Shown here one piece after another: positions 45,427 to 58,379 of a stretch of DNA of 64,000 bases. Positions within the stretch are counted from its first letter, which is position 1; each line of letters opens with the position of its first letter. The translations under genes were made by a program, and so were the position numbers. The notes under the pieces are model-generated. The model made no database searches. It saw nothing but the letters and a program-made list of their open reading frames with translations, and was not told where the DNA came from. The DNA comes from Lunularia cruciata (Eukaryota; Streptophyta; Marchantiopsida; Lunulariales; Lunulariaceae), in NCBI GenBank assembly GCA_948567375.1, contig OX419759.1:23723493-23787492 (forward strand), given 5' to 3'.

Positions 45427-45516
45427 ATTAGGAGGAGAGTTTTAGTGCCTCAAAACTACAAACTGCAAAAATGTGGGGTGGATGACAAGCACACACTCAA
45501 GGACAAGGAGAGTGGA

Positions 45517-47420
45517 TGTGGTACCCACATTTTTCATTTTGGACGAGTTTTGAAGAAGAAGTGCCTTGCTGGAACCAAATTGAAACCAAATGGAGAAAAA
45601 ATGAATGGAAACTTGTGTTTTGATCAGGCCCGAGAAAGTCAACTTTGTGTTAGAAGAAGAAGAACTTGGATTGGATCAAACCCAAAGAAGCTTACTTCAT
45701 GTCAGAGGAAGATGGACTCAGCTTGGATTGAAGGAGGGCAGACCCGAAGGAGGAATGGAAGTTCCAAGTTGGGATTCCTGTAGGGGCCATATCTCAATGT
45801 CCACAAGTCCAAATCAAGCGTGTTATATCTCGTTGGAAGCGTCTTGTTCAAGGCTTTACATTGCTGAAAAATTGCAGAGTTAAGAGGTTTGGAGAAGAAG
45901 TTACAAGCATTTGAAGTTTTGGGAGTAGATGTACATTTTAAGTTGGTGTCTTTGGGTTAATGAGACTTTGGACTTGAGACTTCGGACTCCGGACTTTAGG
46001 TTTACACAACTTCGGGTTTGAAGCTTCTTTGCCTCAAGACAAAGATGACTAGATCTGAGATAGTCGGACCTCGGAGTGTAGTGAAAGTGACTTTGTGAAT
46101 CTTGTAGAGGCATTAGAGAGAGTTAAGATAGAGAAAGAATAGATAGTTAGGGTACCCATGACTTCAATTTCAGTTCTAATTGAAGATATGATAGAATTAG
46201 AGGAGAAATAAAAGTAGTGAATAAACCCAAAGTGCAAGATAAGATTGTTAGTGTCTTTGGGTCAATAACATGAGTGATTAGGGGAAAGTGGGTTACAAAT
46301 TGAAGGTGTAGATAGTGTACCCATGTTTTCAATTACAATTCTTGATGATGATATAGTAGAATTAGCAAAGGAATTGATAGTAGTTAGATCCCTGATGTTG
46401 CAGAAGTAAGAATTCAAGTGTCTTCGGACTTGTTATTTGACACATTAGAGAAGAGTGGGTAAGGAGATAAGGAAGTAGATGGATTACCCATGATCTCTAT
46501 TGTAGTTCCTAGTGTAGAAGAAGTAGAAATAGTGAAGGATTTGGTAGAATTAGATATACCCAAAGAAGGAGAAGTGATAAGAAGATCATTGGGTTTGAAA
46601 GCCAATGACAAGGTTGACATTCGATCGGAGTAGTAACATTTTTGAGATAGGAAGAGGCAGATATGAAGAGTTGCATTGTCAGTTTGGATTTATAGGTTAG
46701 AAAAGTTGTTGTAGAATGGTATAGTTGTTAGTAACTGTTGATTGCTTCAATATTTAAGGGGAGCATTTGTAGTGAAATGTTGTTCAATATTCATATTTTT
46801 GAAGATAGATAAAATGAATCGTTTTTTTAGTGCTTGTCGCTTGAGCTTGATTCCAAGTATCAACTGTGTGTGTATTTGTGAGTGTGTGGAGAATTTCAAA
46901 GTGCAAGTCAGTGTGTTTGTTGGATGTTGGATTCCGCAGCCTTGATCTTCATTTTGTGTGTTTGATCCTAAGTGAAGTGCAATTGAAGCAATGCCTTGAC
47001 AGATCTAAGAAGAAGTGTAGTGTTGGTAGTATTCTGCATTTGTGAGTGCAATGTTGAGTTGATGTGAAGTAATTTTGATTGAGGAAGTTGTGCCTTCAGT
47101 GGAGAGGTGGAACACAATTCTGAGGCAAAGTCATTTTGAATGAAGTGTCGTCTTTGGGAGAATCTGAATCATCACAATCAAGATTTGTTTGGATAGAATT
47201 TGCTATGTTGTGATTAAAGAGTGTGCATTCATGACAAGTTGTCAAGATTGTGAGCTTGTTACTCTGGGTATGGTTTCTACCTGAGAGATTAAAGACGCAA
47301 CCAAGAAGAACTACATTGTGACATTTGACTTCATATTTAGACATTTCTGACCAGTATCTATGTGGGAATGAACTTTACTTACTTGATTGCCGCAAAAGTG
47401 ATATTTGCCGGGTTGTCACA
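45517..47420 (+). mobile_element. Family-C solo LTR, 1904 bp
   Basis: Ends tgtggtacccaca and gggttgtcaca are the complement of those at 3785-5959. Flanks are gtgga and gggga (4 of 5). Read on the plus strand it has the same architecture: decayed coding sequence ending at 46633, a TATA-like caatatttaagggg (about 46748-46761), then an R/U5-like region including gattccgcagccttgatctt. It is shorter than the other copy because the N-terminal part of the reading frame is missing or unrecognisable. Confidence 0.82.
46141..46633 (+). pseudogene. Tandem-repeat part of the family-C LTR reading frame
   Basis: Three units of about 168 bp start at 46141, 46310 and 46477. Each opens with agata/agatg, then a Val-Pro-Met-x-Ser-Ile core (VDSVPMFSITILDDD; VDGLPMISIVVPS) followed by an acidic Val/Leu/Glu stretch. 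The last ends GLKANDKVDIRSE and a stop at 46631-46633, matching the end of the frame in the other family-C LTR (GLKADDEVDIGSE), which appears to have only one unit. Function unknown. Confidence 0.6.
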
Positions 47421-47800
47421 GGGGAGAACACACAAAACTTTCAAAAACCAGAATTTTAACCCAAGAGTCAAGAGAGAGGAAAGGATTGTACTTGCAAGAG
47501 AGAGAGGGTTGGTGCTTTTTTGCAAGAGAAGAGGATGGGAGAGAGAGGACATGTGCATGTCAAGAGAGGGTAGATTTTTGCAAGAGAGGAGAAGATGGGA
47601 GAGAGAAGAGGGAAGGATATTTTTGCAAGCAAGAGAGGAGAAGAAGAGGCAGATTTTCACAAGAGAGTAGAGGACAAAATGGGAGGAGAGGGAAGGAAAG
47701 CACCATTAAAAGAGTGAGAGAGAGAAGAACAAGAGAAACAAGAGTGGCAGATTTTCACAAAATAGATATGGCAGACGTCTTTCAACATGAGAGGGTGTAG
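47421..47800 (+). repeat. Purine-rich degenerate tandem repeat
   Basis: Units like tttttgcaagagaggagaag begin near 47516, 47574 and 47621 within a G/A-rich strand. Long open frames on both strands here come from the low-complexity composition, so I do not call a gene. Confidence 0.6.
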
Positions 47801-48599
47801 GACATGCCAAACATGGAAGATTTCTAAGAGGGCTGAGGCTGATAGGAAACCTAGGTTTCATGGTAGATAACATGAGATTCCTTAAGTGTGCTTGGTTGGA
47901 TCAGAACCAGATTCAACAATTGGTGATGACAATTTACAAATCAGAGTTGGATGCATTAGGATTTAAATTTTTCATTGGACTCCATTACCCTTGCACAAAT
48001 GTAAGTTTTCTTATCAATTTCATTACTTGAAGAGTAAATTGGATAATTGCATTTGAATTGGGCCATTTTTTATCACAAGTTTGCATGAAATTCCCACAAC
48101 ACCTAAACCTCCTGTGCACAAAACCCTAACTTGCAACCAAGATAGAAAACCTAGGTGAAACCCTAGTAAAGCCATAGAAAAACCCTAATTATACCTATAG
48201 GTTATTGCAAACCCCTTGCAAAACCTCAAAATTTTATAATCTTGGCTGAGGGTGCACAAAATTGAAGAAAACCTATTATTGCAATGAGTGCCTCATGAGA
48301 TCCCTAAAAAACCCTAAAAAAACCCAAATTTCCTTATGAGACCTAATAAAAGCACACTACCCACAAGACCATTTCAAAACCCCTTCCTAATTTGCCCAAG
48401 CCTAGAATCTCAATGAAATCCAATCAAAACCCTTAATTCCTAGCAAATGTATCACATAGTTCTCATAGTATCCAAGGAAAACCAAAAGTAGTACATGGGT
48501 ACTTTTTATTGATGGTGAAGTGGAAAGTAGAGAGGTCTAAGGTAGAATTGCAGCAAGCAATATAGGATTATGATTGGGCTGAACTCATTTTGCAAGTTG
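47801..48599. other. No gene recognised
   Basis: It includes A/C-rich sequence with scattered aaaccct words at 48120-48320. They are irregular and not in register. Confidence 0.4.
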
Positions 48600-51260
48600 C
48601 TAGTGTAGAAGCAACTTTGTAGGCCAGATGGATGTAGGTACAAGGTGATGGGTCAATTGCTCACTAATGTATACATGGAGAGTGGATTCATTGACAAGAG
48701 AGAGGTGGATTCATTGACACCATACCTCTCATTCAAACATATGTTGAGGATGAAGCTGATGAGAATGAGGACAAGGAAGGTGAGTGAGAGTTCAATATAT
48801 ATGTATTTTGAAAACACTTTGTTTTCTCCATGTAAAGTGTTCCCACTATGGAATAAATGACATTATGGCATTGATGGTATTTATGGTATGCAGTTTGACA
48901 TGAATGTGACTTTAATATGTGTCTAGGTTACCATGTACATGTTGACATTAAGGAGTTGGTGGTGTTTACAATATAAAGTTGACATGAATGTGAATTTAAT
49001 GTGTACAAGTTACCATGTGCATGTTGTAGAGTATTTTGTTCTAGTCATGAGAGGAGGTGAGGAGTCTATTATATTACCCCATCAAAGGTCAACCTTGGAT
49101 GACCTTCCTTCCTCATCATTTTTATTTGAGAAAGGACCAAAGCTTGGAGATAGTGAGGAGTTAAGTGTAGAGCACAGTTCAAGAGAGAGAAGGAGAGCCA
49201 TGGTTGAGTGAGGCATATCTTATAGTTGAGGAGGAGAGATAAGAAGAGCCAAGGTTGAGTGAATCATAGCATATAGTGGAGGAATTTTTCTTTGTAAAGT
49301 CCCATCTATTGGAGACAAAGGAGACTGTCTTGACACAAAGAGAGGGAGTGAGAGAGTGCAATTTGAGGGCTATCACTACTAAAGGTACTAGAGCCTTAAG
49401 AGAGAGTGATATAGATTCTATTTTGGCCAGGAGTGCTAGAGTGGCAAACTCTTCCAAGAGAGAGCATTTATGAAGCGCTTGGGACTTACAAAAAGAGAGC
49501 ACTTGTGGAGAAAGAGTGCATAGTGGGAGACTTAGAAGAGAGAGAGAGAGACATAGTTCTTGGGAAGAGAGTATTATGAGATAAGGATGAGAGAGTGAGT
49601 GTTTGGAGAGAGAGATGGAGTAGACTGAGAGAGAGGATTTGTACTTGACTTTGGTGAGAGCAAATGGAGATATAGCAGATTTTATGAGGGCATATGATAT
49701 GTCTTTCACCCTTGAGGGTGGGAGATAGATAGAAGTAGAGTACTTATAAGTTGCATGTGGCTTCTTACCACCAAGAATTCTAACTTTTCACATGAGAATT
49801 GGAATGAACTCATGCACATTTAGCAAAATCTTGAGGTGAGTTAGCTCACATGACCACATCTTTAGAGGGTGCTTATGAGGATTCTAGTACCTTCTTTCAT
49901 GAGTACCCTTGGAGACAATCATTAGGAGGGTTTGCTATGCATGAGGAGATCCAAATAGATCCTTTTCATATGATCAATGAGGGAACTTAGATAGATAGTG
50001 TGGAGCATGGGTTAGGGATGCAATCAATGGAGACAAAAGAGATGAAGACAAAGTCTTATTTGCATGGATTGCCTAGAAGAGAGCCTAGTGTAATGACACC
50101 TAACATGGACATTATTTCTTGGAGACCTTGACTTTCAGATGATCTTGCATTGCCACCTGGATTCAACCATACCTCTCAAGAGATTGAGTGGCTATAGGAG
50201 AGGAAAAAGACACTCACATATGAGATTTCTAGACTATTGATGTTGCAACATATGATGAGTGAGACAAGAGAGTTTATTCCTTGCTTTATTTATACTCATG
50301 ATATGCAAAGGAAGATTCTAGTCTTGGATATTGGTTGTTTGGTGGATATCATGTGGGACAATAGTGGTATCTCTGGCCAGCGAGCTTTGTTGGTGGAGCA
50401 GTGTGGATGGGTCCCTATAGATCCAGCTATAATTTTAAATATATCCCTCATCCTAGAGCTAGGGATTTCATGGAGTTTTGTGTCACACATTTTGAGGTTA
50501 TATGAGATGTGCAAATAATATGAGATGACATTGCAAGCATTTATTGAGAGATAGATATGTGGAGCCAAGGTTTCTTACCCAAGTGTGTACACATAGGTAC
50601 CTACCTCATGGAGGTGTTAGATGATATGGGATCAATATCAAGATTACATCCATAGATCTTATAATGCATTACCGCTATGGGTTTATCTTTGCAAGATATT
50701 TTGATTGTGAACAATGCATTCTTACCTTATTTTTTGAACCATCCCCATGGTACTATTCATCCTCCATTTTTTACTCCCTTTTATACTAGTGTATTATATT
50801 CATATTCATATTCATATCCATATCCATCCTCATGTGACCTCTTGATAGCTCCTTTGGAAAGATTTAGAGTATATATGGGATCTTCTATTGGATCTCTCAT
50901 GGACAAGTAGACTTCAAGTCATCTACTTCAATATAGAGTGGATCCTTATGAGGTTCTTCCTAGCCTTCAGCCTTCCTTTCTAGCCTCAGACATGCATGAT
51001 GAGGAGTGGAATCTTCTTTGGAAATATAGTCCATCATATATTGCACGACCTCTCATTAGATGTATGGATGCCTAATTAGACCATATCAGACTAGAGCAAC
51101 TCCCACCAAAGATAGATATAGAGAATATAGATTTTAAGTGTATGGACACCATAGTTCCTCCAATGTCTAATGACCTTCCCCCTCACATTGACAATCCTAG
51201 TGACAAATCCTTTGTTCATGAGGGTACCATTGATAATATTATGAGGGAGATCACATGATT
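48600..51260 (+). pseudogene. Family-F coding region, longer copy, unknown protein
   Basis: A series of plus-strand frames with scattered stops: HQRSTLDDLPSSSFLFEKGP and KLGDSEELSVEHSS (about 49075-49185), a purine-rich helical segment (49190-49720), ALPPGFNHTSQEIEWL (about 50145-50195), a Trp/Ile-rich domain at 50237-50518, and MGLSLQDILIVNNAFLPYFL with NHPHGTIHPPFFTP (50677-50790). The last section is shared with 21.1 kb. No enzyme motif is visible. It is probably a transposon-encoded structural protein; I cannot name the family. The long minus-strand frame at 49179-49709 is an artefact of the GA-rich strand. Confidence 0.5.
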
Positions 51261-51949
51261 ATAAGAGAATATGCTTTATGATATATGGCTTTATATGGAT
51301 ATTTTTAAATGCATTTTTTATTCCATTGAGTTCCTTGATTTGATATGCCTTGTCTTTAGCTTCTACACACTGGTTTCTTAATTTCTTGTGTCCTTAGTTT
51401 CTTTTTTTGATACATTACACACACCATGTGAAAATGTCACAATACCTACAAATGGGATGCAAAATCCCCACAACACCCAAGCAAAAAATTACATCTTCCT
51501 TAACCATACCCAAAACCAGAGCAAAATCAAAGAAAAATCCAACTTCCTAGGAGGACCTCAGCAAGCACTTAGCAAAACCCCAATTTCCTTGCAAGACTGG
51601 CATAAGCTCAAAATGAAACCCATTTTCAGCTAGCAAGACTATCATGAAACCATGATAAAATCACACTTTTTTGCAAAACTAGAACAAAGCCCAAGATTTT
51701 TAAAAGCTTGTTTCAAAACAAAGACCAGATCAGAATTTTTATAAAATGTGCCCGTACAAACCCTTACTTCTTTTTGAGTGCACATGAAGCAAGATAAGAG
51801 AGTGAATGAACCATAGCAAGTCACTCAAAAAACACTAAATCCTAAACCACTTGCAATACAATACAATACAAGGAACATGGAAAGGAAACATTCACCGACT
51901 ATCTCCTTTAGTGAATGTCGGAAGATGCAAGTCACTCCTTTACATTAAT
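51261..51949. other. No gene recognised
   Basis: A/C-rich sequence without conserved motifs; short frame 51388-51633 only. A cttgcaatacaatacaatac run lies near 51850. Confidence 0.4.
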
Positions 51950-52700
51950 AAAATTACAATTACATTACTTTCTGCACATTAATGCATAAATTCTTGACCA
52001 TTGTATTTAGTGTCGTTATTGTCACTCTCTATTAGGGTACTATCAATATTTAGAGTAGTGTCCACATTGGACATGATACCCATTATGCTTTTGATGACTT
52101 TAGGTATCTTTCTCACATTTGCTAATTTTGAAATCATAAAATGAAGCCTTTTTCATTTTGAGGTCCTCTCCTTAATTCTCTTCCTCTCTAACTTTGAGAA
52201 TAAAGCTCTCTTTTCAACTTCACCTTTAAGTCATAACTTCTGTATCTTGGTAACCTTTTGTGCTTCAATTTCAGCTAGTTTACCATCAGTCTGGCTTCAA
52301 TAGGTTTGCTTTTCAATTTACTCATATTTGAAAGATCTTGTGCAAAAGTAGAGGTTCCCCTTAGAGGAAGTATTCCCCTTTGACTTTGACCATAATGCTT
52401 CTCCCAATGACTTCAAACCTAATGAAAGCCCTAATGGACCCAATATCTTCAAACCCAATCAAAGTCCCTTTTTCCACAAGGAAACTATGTTTAACAAGTC
52501 TTGAAATTTCACTAGAAGAGTAGAATGCAATGCAATGCTAGACTTTTCAAGAGAGGATAATGCAATGGTTGAAGGATCTAAAGTAAAACTCAAAACTTAA
52601 TATAAAATGTTCTCTCCAACTTCAAGAGGAAGGAGCGGCATGCACTCCATGTTTGCTACCACACTCAACCTTGACCTCCAATTCTCAATTACTTGCAAAG
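51950..52700 (-). pseudogene. Family-K coding fragment, second copy
   Basis: The minus strand from 52700 down gives NWRSRLSVVANMECMPLLPL, SLEKSSIALHSTLLVKFQD, then a Lys/Glu heptad-like stretch (GKLAEIEAQKVTKIQKL; EKRALFSKLERKRIKERTSK), ISKLANVRKIPKVIKSIMG and an Asn/Asp-rich end. Interruptions are few. The coiled-coil section aligns with 23.15-23.35 kb. As at that locus, it lies downstream of and opposed to a family-F region. Confidence 0.45.
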
Positions 52701-55700
52701 CCAACCCACTTACTTTCTCTCCCCACTCCCCAAAATGAATGAATGTGCACTCTCAAACCTTGCTGTCCAACAACCAGGACTCAATATTTTTTAATACATT
52801 TTTCAATTCCAACAACCTCCAACAACAAACCATGAACTTAAAAACCTAGTAAAGCCACCATCAATTCTCACTCCCAATTTAGTGAAACTGCTCAAAGAAA
52901 AGAGATTGGGAAGGAATGATGAGAGAGAATCCTTGGTTTTCTATTTTTGTGCTACTAAATTTGAAGGGACTGCAATTCAAATGATCAAACTATATTCAAG
53001 GATTGCCTTGAGGATTGCCGGATTACATTATTTTAGGACTTGGATGTAAACATGAGTTTAGGTGCAATTGCCATGTTGCATTCATTTTGGGGCTTGTACA
53101 ATACCCATCCGCTATCTCTAATTATTTAAAATTCATTATTAGTGGTTATTTTAGTCCCATAAATTGGAATCTAGGTATGCAAAAGAGAGAGACAAAAAGC
53201 GATATAAAAACATAAAGTATGAAAGGACCTGTAAAGATATTATAGATGTTTCTCTTTTCAAAAAATACTCTTTTTTGGGCGTTATGAACAAAATTTGTGG
53301 GTATCTCCTAATCACACATAAATATCCCATGAAAGTCAATTTTTAAACCCCAATTGATATCTATGGATTGCTTGTAATCCTAAAAAACTAGAGGTCATAT
53401 TTTTCACAACCCGCAAAATTTTATATGGCTACAAATAATTTCCATAAAATTCACATACCCCTTCCTGCAACCCATAAGAATTTTATAAACTTCCTTTGAA
53501 AGGATTTATGAAATCTTGTAAGTATCATAAAAATAATATATGAAACCCCGTTGGATATGCTTGAAAAGTTCTTTGTCTCAAACAAGCCATGGTTCAACAA
53601 ATAGAGGGGAAGGACTAGTCAAGAAGTCCAAAACATGGCAAACTTTTCTAGAGTTTTGGAAGTTTGATCTCAAAATTATTTTTCTTAAATATGACTTGAA
53701 GAGAACTGAATTAACTTGGGAGAAATCATGCATAGAATACCATAATTTATTAACTCCTTTTTTTTTTGGTAAAATCCCTTCATGACATGGGAATACATAA
53801 GTCTTAAACTTTAGTTTATAATAGTTACTATGAGTAAATTAATAAATTAAAAGCTAATATTTAATCTTTAATTCCTCATGTATGACTTCCACATTTGTTA
53901 AATGAAGTATCATAGAGAGAAAATAATTCCATTTCCCATAACTTCAATATAAGAAATCTGCTTTCTATAAGTTTAGTCACATCAAATGCAGAATTCAAGA
54001 AAAATCCATTAAACCATTGTATGAAGATGTTATCAAGATCTATCATCTATTGATTAGGGCTTTAAAATTATTATGAGAAACCTTGATCTTTGGGTCTTAT
54101 GGTTTTAGAATAAAGTATTGAATTTTACATCATTCAAGCTCCACTTTCTATCATTTTAGTCTTATTGGATATCAATTTCAATGAGCTTTGATGCAAGAAA
54201 TAACACTTATCAAAACAAATTAAATGCTTTAATTTTTACAAATTAGACTTCTTGCTTTGTTCTACAACTTACTTATGCATTTTGACTTCTTTATTAGGTT
54301 GTCATTGTTTCCTTAAGTCTTCTGGCTCTGGAATCCAAAATTGTTAAGTGTATAAAGTATTTGGTTATATTTCCCTTTCTCATTTAGTTCTAAGCTAGAG
54401 CTCTAATTTGCATGATTTTGGTCTCACTAGATAAAAAATTCAAAATGCATCCAAAATGCCACCATAAACACTAAAAATAGATATCACAATGAGAAAGCTT
54501 GTAAGTTCTACAAACAAACATCTCTTTTTAGTCCTCTATTTGAGAGTTCAAACTCCAACATCATTCTCAAGGAGCACTTGATCCTTAAGTCTTGATTGTT
54601 GAGACTCCAAATTAGTATGGTGACATCAAAAGTTTTTCTATACTTTGTATTACCTCATGATTCTTATAGTGATATTTTTTCTTTGTATAAATTTGGTCTC
54701 ATTACATGCAAAAATATTTTTTAGCACTACCCCATCCAATCAAAATAAATACTAGGTGAAAATACAATTTAAATTCAACAAATAAAATAATTTACTATGT
54801 TCTCTTATTTATGATTTGGATTGCAAATTCATTATTGATTGGATATTTATCCTTAAGTCTTCTTATTTTAGACTCCATATTTTGTGAAATATAGAAGATC
54901 AAAATCAAAGAGATGAAGTAAAGAAGATAAAAGAGAAGAAATGAACCAAAAAAAAATAGAATGAACTCCAAATGCCAAAGGTCCTGTTATCTATACTTGA
55001 GGTGAGTACAAACCTAATCTTTAGAAAATTTAGCAACTATTTACTTGGTTAAATACTCAAATCTTAAGAACATTTTTCAACATCTTATAGTGGAAGAAAG
55101 TTCCTTGGTATCACTTAAATATTCTTTATGAAACTTTCTAGGTTCTTTTTAGAATATTTTCTAGGATTCTCTCATATCTACATATATACAACATCTTATA
55201 CAACATATATACAACATCTATATACTTATCACAATAAATTCAGGTATTATTACACACTTTCATTCCACTGATTGGTTTCAAACCCCTATATAATATCTTA
55301 TACATTGTAAAGATGATTTTTTGAGGGGATCCATGTAACATTGTGAAGTACCTAATACTTTATTCTCCACATTTTGGTAGTGGCTACAACTAAATATGCA
55401 CTTGGCAAGGATTTGATCAACTTTATAACACTCATAATCTTAAAAAATCATTGTAAATGTGGAAGTTTAACTTGGTCAAGATGAGATTATGGGTTTGAAA
55501 TGAGATGTTTTAATTAAAAAATATAGAAGATAAGATGAAAAAAATGGTATGGAAGATCAAGTTGATAAACATTAAAAAGAAAACTTTGAGGAAAGGGAAG
55601 GGACCAATCTAATTAGGAAGAAGTTTACATAGTTGAGTATCAAGGAGAAAGAAAGCTTATGAAATAGTATACAAAGATCATGACAATGGGTATAAACATA

Positions 55701-55896
55701 CTATTTTAAAAATTTTAGGCAACAAGTGTAATAGTTAGGAAGAACCCAGGATAGACAAGAATATATCACTAACAACATTAAGAATATTAGAAAATGGTGT
55801 TGGAACTAATTATAAGTATTCACACAAAATAAATACACAATATAATTGTAAAGACGTAAATATAAATGATTCACTTCCAAATTATAAGCTATGTAT
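52701..55896. other. Very AT-rich stretch without a recognised gene
   Basis: No domain, LTR boundary or RNA gene is seen on either strand over 3.2 kb. It is probably old, unmaintained repeat debris. Confidence 0.4.
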
Positions 55897-56588
55897 TGTG
55901 AGCCGGCCAGTCTCTCACTCAAGATGAACCTCTTATGGCTATTATGGTAGCGCACCATAGACTAAGAAGGCAAAGAACCCCAACTCCATCATACTCCTCC
56001 AAGGCTAACACTCCAATACTCAAGACATTGCTCACTAGAGAACTCAATGAGAAAGAGATAGTTGCAAATGAAAGGATGATGAGTACTTCCTCACCCCTTG
56101 TTTATATACTTGTGAAATAGTTACGCACCAAAGTTATTAATTACTGGAGTAACTCAAGTTACTAGGCTAAAAGTCAAGTAAAGTCAAAAAGTATAAAGCA
56201 ATATCCATCCATATGGGCATATTCCACTAAGCATGTGATCTTATCTTGACCCAACCACTAAGTCAAGGATTCCTTCACATGGGCTATCCTTGGACTATAG
56301 AAGAATCCAAAACAAAAAAGCTTGCGGGCCCAAGAGTTCTCAACTCTTTCTTCAAAGCCAAACACCTAGGAATAACACCAAGTCAACACATTAGAATCCA
56401 GAATAATGGTGCTCATCTTTTCCACTTCCTCTAAAGTAAGGTCCCCTCTATTTTAGCTCTGACTAACTTTAGCTAATAATGACTAATGTAGAACCATCCT
56501 TTATCTTTATATAAATAATATCTCTCAAGTACTTGTAATACCAAGCTAAATATCACAATACCACATACATGCACAAATGGGTGTTACA
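55897..56588 (-). mobile_element. Family-A LTR, inverted, probably solo (692 bp)
   Basis: Ends tgtgagcc and gggtgttaca are the exact complements of family-A LTR ends. The TATA box is on the minus strand (about 56093-56104). No element-A coding sequence adjoins it. Flanks tgtat and gtaca do not form a clear 5-bp duplication; gtat/gtac would give 3 of 4. Confidence 0.85.
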
Positions 56589-57049
56589 GTACACTAAAGA
56601 ACACATATAGGTATTTGATTTCCTTCTAAATTCTAGTACAATGGTATGCATATGAGTTTTGGACCCCAATAAGATCCTTACCTAACTCTTGACTTCAATA
56701 AATTTGTGCTTAATAGGAGTTGTATCAACTGAGAGGAGAGTCCACCAGACCTATTAAAGAAAAAAAGGAGTCTTGAAACACAATAGTCATTTCTCCTTTC
56801 TTAGAAACCCCATGGGAGCTATAAGAGAACAAGTAACAAAGCCCATCCAATGGACTCATAATGACATGATACAAGACCTATATCAACAAAAAATGAGAGA
56901 TACAGAGTGAATACATTTATAAATAACTAAGTGATTTTGATCAAAATTAAGAAAGAAGAACAAAATCTATTACTTGCTTGCTTTGAGTTGTTCTAAGTGA
57001 CATTTGTAGCCATGATGATTATCTCAAAAAATAATAATTTAAAATTCAT
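56589..57049. other. No gene recognised
   Basis: AT-rich sequence between the inverted family-A LTR and the integrase relic of element G. Confidence 0.4.
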
Positions 57050-57510
57050 GTAAAGCATATTTGCAAGATTTAACTTTCATGTCCAATTTTTCTATTTGGG
57101 GGTGATAAGTAGACATGGCTAATTAATTATCTAAATGCTTAAAAAAATCTATCTTAAAATATGCTTATCAAAATTTATTTCTTAACAAAATATGGATTTC
57201 AATCAAATTTAAATATTCTTAGACGATCGTGATGAAAAAACATAGTGTCAAAGTAGAGCTTGTACATTATATATTGAGGTGCATCCACTTTATCAAGTGT
57301 AAGAGCTTATTGAATTTACTTACTTAATTTATCTACAAATACAACACTATAACCTTGAGTAGTGATGAGATGAATGTGCTGAGATCTAAGCTTGCATGCT
57401 CCAAAGGTGAAGTGGAGCAATGGTCAAAGAAAAGATTAATTTATTTAGATTCAAAGCCTTATTCTTTTGATAAATTTCACATCTAAAAATGCATAACGTC
57501 TCAAACCATG
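57050..57510 (-). pseudogene. Ty3 element G integrase relic
   Basis: On the minus strand: CEIYQKNKALN (about 57482-57450, zinc-finger tail with Cys to Tyr), ITTQGYSVVFVDKLSK (about 57375-57325, first catalytic-Asp region), KLYFDTMFFHHDRLR, and MSTYHPQIEKL (about 57118-57085, the STAYHPQTDGQTE block). Order and spacing are those of a Ty3 integrase. Heavily mutated. Confidence 0.7.
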
Positions 57511-58379
57511 TTTAGCCACTACCATTGAAGAAGATGAATAGTCTTATCTAGTCCAAGATACGTCGAGATGGGGAGATTATGTGCTACTTGCAATCAAGCC
57601 AAACAAAATTAGGATCATGTAAAACATATATAGATTGCCCTTGTGTAAGAATCTATTTTTGATGGAGAATGCAGTATATGCATTATTTACAAGGCTTTAT
57701 TGTAATATAGGTTGAAAAAGGTTAGAAAAAGTGATCTTTTTTTTCAATTTACGTTGCTACTTTGACTTGTATTCCTCTAGATTAACAACACTAATGTTGA
57801 ACAAAATTGTGAAATCTAAAAGTTGATGGTGAACTTGCTAATAAAAAAGAGCATTTAGAACAATAAAATATTCTAGGTTTTTACACTGAATTTCATATTT
57901 TTAGAGTTGCTCCTTCAATCAATCATATCAACTCTTTATATACTCTAAGTGAATTCTTTTAACAATAGCTTGTGGTTGGTTTGCATGTATCTAAAAAATA
58001 TATAACCAAATTTTAGTAATATACATAATAGATAGTTGTTCACAATCACAAGTTCATAATTTCTCTTGCCAAAAAATAGTATTCTTGAGACAAGGTAATT
58101 AGGTGTAAACTATCCAAAAGCTCTTCTTGTAGTATTAATCATGACAAATTATTTGCATAAAATATCAACTACACAAGATCACTTACAATTGAATTGTTGT
58201 AAGAATGAGATAAGTTGATACAATTCTTTGTCAAGATCAACCTTCTCCCTATCACTTCATTATAATTTTACATCATTTATCATTTTATAAGAGATGTGTG
58301 AGTGGTGGTATGATATATGCCTAGTAATATATTTATCATTAATAAAATTTTAGCAACATAGTGAATCCTTGAACATCTA
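57511..58379 (-). other. Interior of element G, too decayed to read
   Basis: It lies between the reverse transcriptase and integrase relics, where RNase H and the integrase N-terminus belong. No motif is confidently visible. Confidence 0.35.

Noticed and set aside
48120-48330. Interstitial telomere-like aaaccct words
   Set aside because: Spacing is irregular and units are never consecutive, unlike (TTTAGGG)n. A/C-rich low complexity explains them.
49179-49709. 176-codon minus-strand open frame
   Set aside because: It is the complement of a GA-rich, AGAGAG-laden segment. The Ser/Leu-rich translation is a composition effect, and the family-F coding runs on the plus strand here.
55935-56434. 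Plus-strand open frames of about 60 codons, with copies at 253-438, 8674-8865 and 13726-13914 on the minus strand
   Set aside because: All are antisense to family-A LTRs at the same LTR positions. They recur because the LTR recurs, not because a protein is conserved.
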